Origin: Candidatus Egaibacter danicus
GTDB taxonomy: Bacteria; Pseudomonadota; Gammaproteobacteria; Burkholderiales; Burkholderiaceae
DNA: 7,032 nucleotides
Direction of reading: 5' to 3'
Assembly: GCA_011391115.1 (NCBI GenBank)
Contig: JAABRC010000100.1
Span: 1 to 7,032, forward strand
Translations under genes and position numbers: made by a program
Shown: positions 1 through 5,677 of the stretch, piece after piece
How positions within the stretch are numbered: the first letter of the stretch is position 1
Layout: each line of letters starts with the position of its first letter
Notes under the pieces: model-generated
Told to the model about the DNA's origin: nothing
Databases searched by the model: none
The model's input: only the letters and a program-made list of their open reading frames with translations

Positions 1-1514
1 GACTGCTGCATGTCATAGACATGGATGTAGTCGCCAAAGACAGCGCGGGTATCGTGGTCAGTGCTGCTCACCGGCGTGCCGGTGAAGGCGACAAAGGTGG
101 CATTGGGCAGCGCATCGCGCAGGTGCTGGGCGTAGCCGGCCTGGTAGTGTGCCGTGGGGTAGTCTGGCACAGCAAACTCGGCCCGGTGGGCTGGCAGCAG
201 GCCATCGCCGGTGGTCAGGGCTGAACTGGCAGCGGCAGACGCGCCAGCGCGGGGCTTGAAGGTTTTGAGCTTGGCCTCGAAGCCGTATTGCGTGCGGTGC
301 GCCTCATCAGCAATCACCACAATGTTGTGCCGGTCGGACAGCACCGGGAACATGTCTTCATCTTCGCCCGGCATGAACTTCTGGATGGTGGCAAACACGA
401 TCCCACCCGACGGCCGATTCGCCAGCTTGGCACGCAGGTCTTGCCGGGTGCTGACCTGCACCGGCTGCTCGCGCAACAGGTCTTGTGCCAGGCTGAACAC
501 GCCAAAAAGCTGGCCGTCCAGATCGTTGCGGTCGGTGATGACCACGATGGTCGGGTTTTCCATCGCGGGCTCTTGCATCACCCTGGCTGCAAAACAGGTC
601 ATAGTGATGCTCTTGCCGCTGCCCTGGGTGTGCCAGACCACGCCGCCTTTTTGTGAGCCACCGGGTCGCGATGCGGCCACAACCTTGTCGATGGCCAGGC
701 GCACCGCATGAAACTGGTGGTAGCCGGCAATCTTTTTGACCAGGCCACCATCGTCTTCAAACAGCACAAAGTAGCGCAGGTAGTCCAGTAAATACAGGGG
801 TGCCAGCACGCCGCGCACCAGCGTTTGCAGCTCGTTGAACTCGCCCAGCGGGTCCAGCGTGATGCCGTCAATGGTGCGCCAGGCCATGAAACGCTCGGCA
901 TTGGCGCTCAGGCTGCCCAGCAGCGCCTCGGTCCCGTCGGAGATGACCAGCACCTCGTTGGTCTGGAACACATCCGGTATTTGTTCCTTGTAGGTCTGGA
1001 TCTGGTCAAACGCCTTCCAGACATCAGCGTGCTGGTCCGCCGGGTTTTTGAGCTCGATCAGCACCAGCGGCAGGCCGTTGACAAACAGGATGATGTCGGG
1101 GCGGCGGGTGTGGTGCGGCCCCTTGATGGAAAACTGGTTGACCGCCAGCCACTCGTTCTGCGGTGGGCTGGCCCAGTCGATCAGGCGCACAAAGTCGCCC
1201 CGGGTTTGGCCGTCCTTCTGGTACTGCACCGGCACGCCGGTGACCAGCAGGCGGTGAAAATGCTGGTTGGCCGATAGTAGCGCCGGGGTTCCGAAGTCCA
1301 GCACCTGTTTCAGGGCGTCTTCCCGGGCGGCGCTGGGCACCTTGGGGTTGAGGCGACGCATCGCCTCGCGCAGGCGAAAGGTCAGAATCACTTGGCCGTA
1401 ATGGGCACGCTCCGGCTTGGGGCCGTCATGGGCAATGTCGGGGCCATAGGCGTGGCTGTAGCCAACGTCGGCCAGCCAGCCTAGGGTTTCCTGTTCGAGT
1501 TGGTCTTCGGTCAT
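1..1514 (-). CDS. hsdR: Type I restriction endonuclease subunit R (HsdR), C-terminal part beyond left edge
   Basis: HsdR is the motor and nuclease subunit of type I R-M complexes: it hydrolyses ATP, pulls in DNA and cuts far from the recognition site. I translated the minus strand from the ATG at 1514 and the frame stays open for 504 codons to the window edge. Seen in the protein: a PD-(D/E)xK nuclease site (D140, then E154-L-K156), a Q-motif-like GYHQFHAV at 264-271, Walker A HTQGSGKS at 295-302 (K301), ITDRNDLDGQL at 326-336, the DEAH box at 403-406, and motif III TGTP at 478-481. Family members are roughly 1000 residues, so about half is missing. The start has a GGGAGGG Shine-Dalgarno (complement of 1519-1525) four bases upstream and lies 44 bp after fic. 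About 40 residues rich in Ala, Ser and Gly (about 416-456) separate DEAH from motif III and look like an insertion. No frameshift is seen. Confidence 0.96.
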   Translation of the reverse strand, partial: MTEDQLEQETLGWLADVGYSHAYGPDIAHDGPKPERAHYGQVILTFRLREAMRRLNPKVPSAAREDALKQVLDFGTPALLSANQHFHRLLVTGVPVQYQKDGQTRGDFVRLIDWASPPQNEWLAVNQFSIKGPHHTRRPDIILFVNGLPLVLIELKNPADQHADVWKAFDQIQTYKEQIPDVFQTNEVLVISDGTEALLGSLSANAERFMAWRTIDGITLDPLGEFNELQTLVRGVLAPLYLLDYLRYFVLFEDDGGLVKKIAGYHQFHAVRLAIDKVVAASRPGGSQKGGVVWHTQGSGKSITMTCFAARVMQEPAMENPTIVVITDRNDLDGQLFGVFSLAQDLLREQPVQVSTRQDLRAKLANRPSGGIVFATIQKFMPGEDEDMFPVLSDRHNIVVIADEAHRTQYGFEAKLKTFKPRAGASAAASSALTTGDGLLPAHRAEFAVPDYPTAHYQAGYAQHLRDALPNATFVAFTGTPVSSTDHDTRAVFGDYIHVYDMQQ

Positions 1515-1558
1515 GGTGCCCTCCCAGGCTTTTGTTCTTGGGCGCTGGCGGAGTCGGC

Positions 1559-2623
1559 TTAGCCAGCCAACACCGCATTCAAGGCGATGTTCACGTAGTA
1601 ATTGCCACGCCCTATCTTCTGCTTTTGCACAAACCCGCCTTCGGTCAAGGCATCCAGGTACTTGGTGGCAGTGATGCGCGACACACCCAAGTCGCGCTGC
1701 ACAAACTCGATCTTGGTGTACGGGTGCATGAACAGGTTGTTGATCAAGTCCTGGCTGTAAAACTTGTAGCCTGCGCGAATGCGCTGCTTGTAGTCGAGCA
1801 GCGCGGTCTTTATGGCCTGCACTGTCGTGATGGTTTGCCCGGCGGTTTGCTCCACCGCCGTCAGCATGTACAGCACCCATTCCTCCCAGGTGTCGTCCTC
1901 GCGCACGGTTTGCAGCAGCCGGTAATAGTCTGCCTTGTGGCGCACGATGTGCTGGCTGAGGTACAGCACCGGGATGTCGAGCAGGCCCTCTTTCACCAAG
2001 TACAGCACATTCACAATACGCCCGGTGCGGCCATTGCCGTCGTAAAACGGGTGGATGCTCTCGAACTGGTGGTGGATCAGCGCCATCTTGATCAAGGGGT
2101 CGGCATCAAACAGACTCGCGTCGTTGATGAAGCGCTCCACGCCCCGCATCAGCGCAATGATCTCCGCCGGGTCCTGCGGCGGTGTGTAGATGGTCTGGCC
2201 AGCGCCGTCTTTGAGCGCCGTGCCTGGCAGTTTGCGAAAACCCGCGTTGTTGCGCTCCAACTCGCCCTGAATCTGGATGATGTGGTTGCAGGTGAGCAAA
2301 CCACTGGTGCGCACCAGCTCAAACCCGACCCGCAAGGCCTGGCGGTAGCGCAGCACTTCTTTGGCCGCGGGGCTGGCAAAGGCTTCGGGCAGCACATCGT
2401 CCTTGAACAGCTCGTCATGCGTGGTGACGATGTTCTCGATCTCTGAACTGTCCTTGGCTTCTTGCAGAGCCAGTGTGTTGATCAGAATGCCCTGGTTGGG
2501 AATGGAGGCGGCAATGCCCTTCAACTCTGCCAGCTTGCGGCTGCTGCTGGCCAGTTTTTTGAGAATGGCAGGCGTCTCAAACCGGGTGGGGTTGAGTTGT
2601 TCCAGCGGCGTGAGTGCGGGCAT
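1559..2623 (-). CDS. Fic family protein, class II autoinhibited AMP-transferase with C-terminal winged helix
   Basis: Fic enzymes transfer AMP (or another phosphate-linked group) from a nucleotide onto a hydroxyl side chain of a target protein. The 354-residue product carries the complete core motif HPFYDGNGRTGR at 191-202, including catalytic His191. An N-terminal inhibitory helix is visible as S59-S-E-I-E63-N64, matching (S/T)xxxE(G/N). Inhibition before the Fic fold in the same chain is class II, the architecture of Shewanella SoFic, which is of similar length. Residues about 302-350 (TKIEFVQRDLGVSRITATKY onwards) read as a winged helix-turn-helix, so DNA binding is plausible. The start at 2623 gives the expected N-terminus but has no clear Shine-Dalgarno. 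The gene sits between mqsA and hsdR in the same orientation, and the A+T-rich gap upstream contains a perfect inverted repeat. The target protein cannot be told from sequence. The long plus-strand frame opposite this gene is a shadow. Confidence 0.95.
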   Translation of the reverse strand: MPALTPLEQLNPTRFETPAILKKLASSSRKLAELKGIAASIPNQGILINTLALQEAKDSSEIENIVTTHDELFKDDVLPEAFASPAAKEVLRYRQALRVGFELVRTSGLLTCNHIIQIQGELERNNAGFRKLPGTALKDGAGQTIYTPPQDPAEIIALMRGVERFINDASLFDADPLIKMALIHHQFESIHPFYDGNGRTGRIVNVLYLVKEGLLDIPVLYLSQHIVRHKADYYRLLQTVREDDTWEEWVLYMLTAVEQTAGQTITTVQAIKTALLDYKQRIRAGYKFYSQDLINNLFMHPYTKIEFVQRDLGVSRITATKYLDALTEGGFVQKQKIGRGNYYVNIALNAVLAG

Positions 2624-2727
2624 GGGTGGGCCGTGACGTGTAAAGCAATTAAAGATTTCTTTACATGATAGTCATTACTTGTATAAAAAATTGAATTTTT
2701 TATACATATTGACGGTAATCTGGTGCC
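2624..2727. other. A+T-rich intergenic gap between mqsA and fic
   Basis: This is the longest gap in the window (104 bp) and is far richer in A and T than its neighbours. It contains the 27-bp inverted repeat at 2680-2706. A promoter for fic and hsdR would be expected here, but I could not find a -35/-10 pair with good spacing on the minus strand. The best -10-like hexamers are TATACA, within the palindrome, and TATCAT just downstream of it. Confidence 0.6.
2680..2706. promoter_or_regulatory. Perfect 27-bp inverted repeat, candidate operator upstream of fic
   Basis: The two 13-base arms, TGTATAAAAAATT and its exact reverse complement, flank a single central G at 2693. The stem contains only one G-C pair per arm, so it would be a weak hairpin in RNA, while perfect two-fold symmetry suits a dimeric DNA-binding protein. 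It lies 57 bp upstream of the fic start and 21 bp downstream of the mqsA stop. Candidate binders are the winged helix of Fic or an unlinked regulator. It does not resemble the MqsA operator. Its function is inferred only from symmetry and position. Confidence 0.6.
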
Positions 2728-3129
2728 TCAAGCCGACCGTACCTCGGTCAGCAGATCAGGGTGGCGGTCCAGTACCTTGAGCAATTTGACCAGTGCCAGT
2801 GGCGGCTTGGTCTTGCCGTTCTCGTAGCGCGAGAACGCGTTGACACCCCCGCCAAAAATCTCGGCCGCCTCGCGCTGGTCCAGGGCCAGCTTCTTGCGCA
2901 CACTCACGATGAAGCCGGGGTCAACAATCGAGGCGTTAACCTGCTTCTGGAAGGCTCCCATCGCTGCGCTGTAACGGTCACCTTGTTGTCTGTCCAAAAT
3001 CACTTCGGTACAAGCGGGGCAAAAATCACCGGTGATGTCGGGAATTACGGTGCTTTCACCCTTATAGGTGTAGGGCAGGTCGCGGGTGTCGCGGATCAGT
3101 TCAGCCGCACCGCAAACAGGGCATTTCAT
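2728..3129 (-). CDS. mqsA: MqsA antitoxin and transcriptional repressor
   Basis: MqsA neutralises the MqsR ribonuclease and represses its own operon. The 133-residue product aligns along its whole length with E. coli MqsA as I remember it. The N-terminal zinc site is intact (C3, C6, C37, C40), followed by the C-terminal Xre-like helix-turn-helix with IFGGGVNAFSRYE at 91-103. N97 and R101, the residues that read the operator in E. coli MqsA, fall at the same numbers here. Two in-frame ATGs are possible. The one at 3135 overlaps the mqsR stop as ATGA but is only two bases from the AAGGAG Shine-Dalgarno. The one at 3129 is eight bases away and gives the MKCPVC N-terminus of the family, so I chose it. 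With the earlier start the protein is 135 residues. The order toxin then antitoxin is typical of mqsRA. Confidence 0.97.
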   Translation of the reverse strand: MKCPVCGAAELIRDTRDLPYTYKGESTVIPDITGDFCPACTEVILDRQQGDRYSAAMGAFQKQVNASIVDPGFIVSVRKKLALDQREAAEIFGGGVNAFSRYENGKTKPPLALVKLLKVLDRHPDLLTEVRSA

Positions 3130-3131
3130 GG

Positions 3132-3434
3132 TCATAGCTCCTTGAAAGACACGATGACAACGTCATCGATCACGGTTAATTTCAAATACACATCAGCCCC
3201 GGTGGCGGTTTGGGTGTTGTAGACATCTTGCCAAATCCGGTGGTCGGCATGGGTTGTCATGCTCTTTTTGAAGTTGGCCGTGGTCAACGACAAAACCACG
3301 GCACACATGCCGTCCAGGTCATGGATACCAAGCTCCAGCGCGCCTTGATACGCCACACCCGTGGCTCGCACCTTATCTGCCTGCACCAGCGCTTTGATGG
3401 TCGCCAGTTTGCAATGGGGGGTGCTTTTTTCCAT
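3132..3434 (-). CDS. mqsR: MqsR toxin, RelE-fold mRNA interferase
   Basis: MqsR is a ribosome-independent endoribonuclease that in E. coli cleaves mRNA mainly at GCU/GCA sites and is held in check by MqsA. The 100-residue product matches E. coli MqsR from end to end, including MEK-TPH at the start, DGMC at 41-44, KSMTT at 57-61, IWQDVY at 67-72 and IVSFKE near the end. The catalytic residues K56, Q68 and Y81 of E. coli correspond to K57, Q69 and Y83 here, so the toxin looks active. It begins 24 bp after the hsdS stop, and its last codon overlaps the possible first ATG of mqsA as ATGA. No Shine-Dalgarno precedes the start, and the predicted promoter places the transcript start almost at the ATG, so translation may be leaderless and weak. 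Confidence 0.97.
   Translation of the reverse strand: MEKSTPHCKLATIKALVQADKVRATGVAYQGALELGIHDLDGMCAVVLSLTTANFKKSMTTHADHRIWQDVYNTQTATGADVYLKLTVIDDVVIVSFKEL
3138..3143 (-). promoter_or_regulatory. Strong Shine-Dalgarno of mqsA (AAGGAG), decides its start
   Basis: AAGGAG on the minus strand lies inside the last codons of mqsR. It is eight bases from the ATG at 3129 and two bases from the ATG at 3135, which favours the downstream start. Its strength contrasts with the absence of any such site before mqsR. Confidence 0.7.
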
Positions 3435-3441
3435 ATTCGAG

Positions 3442-3470
3442 ATATTAACCTAGTTGGTTTAATTTGGCAA
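3442..3470 (-). promoter_or_regulatory. Predicted sigma70-type promoter of mqsRA
   Basis: On the minus strand, TTGCCA (3470-3465; five of six matches to TTGACA) is followed after exactly 17 bases by TAATAT (3447-3442; four of six matches to TATAAT). A start about seven bases beyond the -10 would fall at about 3435, next to the mqsR ATG at 3434. The -35 lies inside the last codons of hsdS. Optimal spacing and an embedded operator support it, but it is a prediction from sequence only. Confidence 0.65.
3447..3459. promoter_or_regulatory. Candidate MqsA operator in the mqsRA promoter
   Basis: The minus strand reads AACCA-ACT-AGGTT. The known E. coli MqsA operator is the palindrome AACCT-N3-AGGTT, so one half-site is perfect and the other differs at a single inner base. 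The site fills the promoter spacer and touches the -10, so bound MqsA would block RNA polymerase. The matching MqsA keeps the operator-reading residues N97 and R101. Confidence 0.7.
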
Positions 3471-4769
3471 GTTGGTTAGTTTGAACTGCTGATGCTGCGC
3501 AACGTTTTCGGACCCGTTCACTTCAATTGCAGTTTTCGCCTCGGGCAACCGCAAAGCCCCCGAGATCAGACGGGGGAGCAGGGTGTCGCGGAGGGTGGCT
3601 AGGGTTTGGGCTTTGCTCCGGTTGCGACCAATCCGCTCAAAGATGGGCTTTGCAATTGAACCGAATGCCTCAAATGCCACTTTGCTTGGAATGACCGCGA
3701 TCATGCTCGAAACCCCGTCTGGCTTTACTCGCTGGTGGCTATTTGATGTGCCTGTAACTAGCTGGCAAAGCAACTCTTTGAATTTGGCAGTTGTGAAAGC
3801 GCAATAAATGAACTCTTTTGATGCGCCAGAACCGAGGGAAGGCATAAATACCAAAAACTCTGTTGAGCAAACGGCGTGATTTCCTACCTCAACAGGTAGC
3901 CAGATTCGAGGAATATGGGGATTCAGCTTGGAAAGCAACACAGCATCAGGTGGCACTGAAGTTTTGTTACTTTTGATCTCCGTGCCCAACTCTGAGACAG
4001 GCATTTGTTGGTTATCGAACGCGGGCAAGCTGAAGTGTTCATACATTACCTCTGGATTTTGCAACGGGTTGATCGAGCCTTTGTGTTGTCGCGCAAAGCC
4101 CCCAACTGTCCCGAACCGCCACCCCTTCGGCACCAAGCCCAACTCCGATTCCTCAAAGCTATCGGGAAACAGCGCCGCCGTGGCCTCGTCCATGCCTTCT
4201 GGGGCGCAGCCTTCCATCTTGGCGCGCACCGGGTCGAAATCAACAAACCACGACTTGAACAGCGCCTGAGCGATGGCTTCCAGCGTGGCGTTGGTTTCGC
4301 GCAAGAGGGTGATGCGGTCATCGATGGCACCCAATACGCTAACGATCCCACATTGAATATCAAGCGGTGGACACGCCAGCAATATTTTGTTCAAGTTGCC
4401 CTGAGTGAGCTTAGGCATCACAGCGCCCGTCAGATACGAATGAATATCTGTATTCGACACTGCATACATGAGAAACCGCGTATCAGCTAGGTGGTTCCCC
4501 GTGACGATATGAGCGTGATTATTTACCCAGAACTTTCCGTGTGCCATGAAGGCAATAGGTGTTTGACGAGTCCGCATGTTCTCGCCGTCCTCCCCGATCA
4601 ACAGATAAGTGCCATCAAATAGGTAGCCATCTACATGGTCAACGATTCCCGAAGCACCGTAATACGGGTACGGCCCAGCCTTGCGCTCTGATTCCTTCAC
4701 TGGCCTACGTTTTCCGTCGTGGTTAATCGTCAGTTCACCGAGAGTAAGAATCGGCCACTCAGCACTCAT
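3459..4769 (-). CDS. hsdS: Type I R-M specificity subunit (HsdS)
   Basis: HsdS recognises the two halves of the target sequence and holds the HsdM and HsdR subunits. The 436-residue product has the classic layout. TRD1 spans about 5-140 (ITHD-like start, YPYYGASGIVDHVDGYLFDG, then WVNNHAHIVTG and the GAVMPKLTQ turn). A central conserved helix spans about 143-188 (AIDDRITLLRETNATLEAIA, FKSWFVDFDPVRAKMEG). TRD2 spans about 212-365, and a distal conserved helix about 375-408 (RSKAQTLATLRDTLLPRLIS). A tail of about 28 residues follows that helix. I took the ATG at 4769 rather than 4808: it overlaps the previous stop as ATGA, follows a G-rich leader and starts directly at the TRD. The TRDs are visibly more A+T-rich than hsdM and hsdR, as expected for exchanged modules. 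The recognition sequence cannot be read from this. Confidence 0.95.
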   Translation of the reverse strand: MSAEWPILTLGELTINHDGKRRPVKESERKAGPYPYYGASGIVDHVDGYLFDGTYLLIGEDGENMRTRQTPIAFMAHGKFWVNNHAHIVTGNHLADTRFLMYAVSNTDIHSYLTGAVMPKLTQGNLNKILLACPPLDIQCGIVSVLGAIDDRITLLRETNATLEAIAQALFKSWFVDFDPVRAKMEGCAPEGMDEATAALFPDSFEESELGLVPKGWRFGTVGGFARQHKGSINPLQNPEVMYEHFSLPAFDNQQMPVSELGTEIKSNKTSVPPDAVLLSKLNPHIPRIWLPVEVGNHAVCSTEFLVFMPSLGSGASKEFIYCAFTTAKFKELLCQLVTGTSNSHQRVKPDGVSSMIAVIPSKVAFEAFGSIAKPIFERIGRNRSKAQTLATLRDTLLPRLISGALRLPEAKTAIEVNGSENVAQHQQFKLTNLPN

Positions 4770-5104
4770 ACCCCACCCCCCGTAACCCCTTCTTCCGTCG
4801 AATCCCACATCTCCCGATACGCGTTGATGTGTTCAGCCGTAGCCACCGGGTCGATGGTGAAGTAATAGCGGCAAAGCCGCTTGAAGGCCAGTAGCATGTC
4901 CGGGTCGCAGCAAAAACCGAGCATGTGGTCAAGTTGATGGTCGATGCGGTGGGTGTCGCGCTCACCGTTTCGAATGATGTCGTCCACGTCCCCATTCGCG
5001 ATCAGGGTGGTGCGCTGGAACAGTTCGTTGACCTGCCGCGCCACTTGGCGCATTCCATCGTCTACTAGGCTGGTCGCCGGAGTTGGCGTACGTCTGGTGC
5101 TCAT
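4766..5104 (-). CDS. Uncharacterised 112-residue helical protein embedded between PemK-like toxin and hsdS
   Basis: I do not recognise an experimentally described family. The protein is acidic-to-mixed in charge, looks largely alpha-helical, and has no signal peptide or membrane segment. Notable stretches are DDGMRQVARQVNELF (about 15-29), DVDDIIRNGERDTHRIDHQLDHMLGFC (about 39-65), and FKRLCRYYFTID followed by AYREMWDS near the C-terminus, then a Gly-rich end. The start at 5104 was chosen over one at 5155 because its ATG overlaps the toxin stop as ATGA; its own stop overlaps the hsdS start in the same way. Such double coupling suggests synthesis in step with HsdS. My impression is that similar small ORFs accompany hsdM and hsdS elsewhere, but I cannot confirm this. 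A role as an accessory or regulatory partner of the R-M complex is inference. Confidence 0.8.
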   Translation of the reverse strand: MSTRRTPTPATSLVDDGMRQVARQVNELFQRTTLIANGDVDDIIRNGERDTHRIDHQLDHMLGFCCDPDMLLAFKRLCRYYFTIDPVATAEHINAYREMWDSTEEGVTGGGV

Positions 5105-5439
5105 GCCCCAGCCTGCAGCAAATCCACAATGACCTGCACCACTTGACCATGGCATTCTGCTTTGAGCTCACCTGCCGCGCGTTGAAACAGGCTTTCATGG
5201 GCGGTAAAAATCTTGCTGGCACGTGCGTAGCTCACACGCTGCAGGCTGCCTTGCGCGAAATCTGTCTCGGTGATGATGACAGCGGATGGATCGGCGTAGG
5301 GGTTGCTGGTGATTTGGCACATCACCCAGTCACCTTTGCCGGCATCGGCTAATACCAGAGCAGGGCGCAGTTTGCTTGCGCTGAGGTCCGAAAACGGAAA
5401 CGGCAACAAAACTACTTGGCGGGTTGCAAATGTGCCCAT
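5101..5439 (-). CDS. PemK/MazF-like type II toxin, mRNA interferase
   Basis: MazF/PemK toxins are small SH3-like ribonucleases that cut single-stranded mRNA at short motifs. The 112-residue product shows the family pattern: QVVLLPFPFSDLSASKLRPAL at the N-terminus with the active-site loop Arg (R25 in LRPALVL), WVMCQITSN at 38-46 with the Thr/Ser pair (T44, S45) of the catalytic region, and SYARASKIFT at 70-79 as the conserved second half. The start has a strong GGAGG (complement of 5447-5451) seven bases upstream, lying inside the 3' end of the antitoxin-like gene, with which it overlaps by 28 bp. Its stop forms ATGA with the next ORF. It is full length and all key motifs are present, so it is probably active. 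The precise cleavage site cannot be predicted. Confidence 0.92.
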   Translation of the reverse strand: MGTFATRQVVLLPFPFSDLSASKLRPALVLADAGKGDWVMCQITSNPYADPSAVIITETDFAQGSLQRVSYARASKIFTAHESLFQRAAGELKAECHGQVVQVIVDLLQAGA

Positions 5440-5642
5440 GCGGCGTCCTCCTCTTCACGCTGCCAGTCTTGCGCCAACGCAGCTTCGCTCAAAGTTGCGC
5501 CACACAGCGCCGTGTCAACCAGTATGGGCTCATCTGTGAACGTGACAAGCACACGCTGTGGCTTCAGAGTCGGCATCACGGGCAAGTCCAAGAACTGAAG
5601 ACTGCCGTTTGGCTGTAACACTGCCTCATAGGTTTGCAGCAT
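5412..5642 (-). CDS. Putative antitoxin partner of the PemK/MazF-like toxin
   Basis: This 76-residue protein precedes and overlaps the toxin, the usual place for its antitoxin. The N-terminal half (MLQTYEAVLQPNGSLQFLD onwards, then PQRVLVTFTDE) looks like a short beta-rich dimerisation segment. The C-terminal third (LSEAALAQDWQREEEDAAWAHLQ, about 51-73) is an acidic helix of the kind that wraps toxins; LSE-ALA-DW-EEDEAW-type endings are common in small antitoxins next to PemK toxins. I see no obvious AbrB or ribbon-helix-helix DNA-binding motif, so autoregulation is uncertain. The start at 5642 has an AAAGGT-like site about seven to ten bases upstream and lies 35 bp after hsdM. Assignment rests on context and the C-terminal pattern, not on a recognised named family. 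Confidence 0.8.
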   Translation of the reverse strand: MLQTYEAVLQPNGSLQFLDLPVMPTLKPQRVLVTFTDEPILVDTALCGATLSEAALAQDWQREEEDAAWAHLQPAK

Positions 5643-5677
5643 AGCTTGGGACCTTTCGCAAATGGGTACAACATTTT

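Noticed and set aside
825..1277. Plus-strand open frame of 150 codons
   Set aside because: It lies opposite the HsdR nuclease domain, whose motifs are complete; high G+C makes such antisense frames common.
1..1514. hsdR as a broken or frameshifted pseudogene, since no long open frame stands out at first
   Set aside because: Direct translation of the minus strand from 1514 is open through 504 codons with all expected motifs in order; it only lacks a stop within the window.
1532..2446. Long plus-strand open frame opposite fic
   Set aside because: It is antisense to a gene with an intact Fic motif, its translation is low-complexity (many His, Gln, Val, Leu) with no recognisable domain, and every convincing gene here is on the minus strand.
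2680..2706. Palindrome as intrinsic terminator of mqsRA
   Set aside because: The stem has almost no G-C pairs and no separate U-run after a stable hairpin, so termination is unlikely, although not excluded.
3459..4808. hsdS start at 4808
   Set aside because: The extra residues are Gly/Arg-rich and overlap the previous gene by more than 40 bases; the ATG at 4769 has the ATGA overlap and starts at the TRD.
4766..5155. Start at 5155 for the small ORF before hsdS
   Set aside because: It would add 17 Gly/Ala/Trp-rich residues read over the toxin 3' end; the ATG at 5104 forms the ATGA overlap with the toxin stop.
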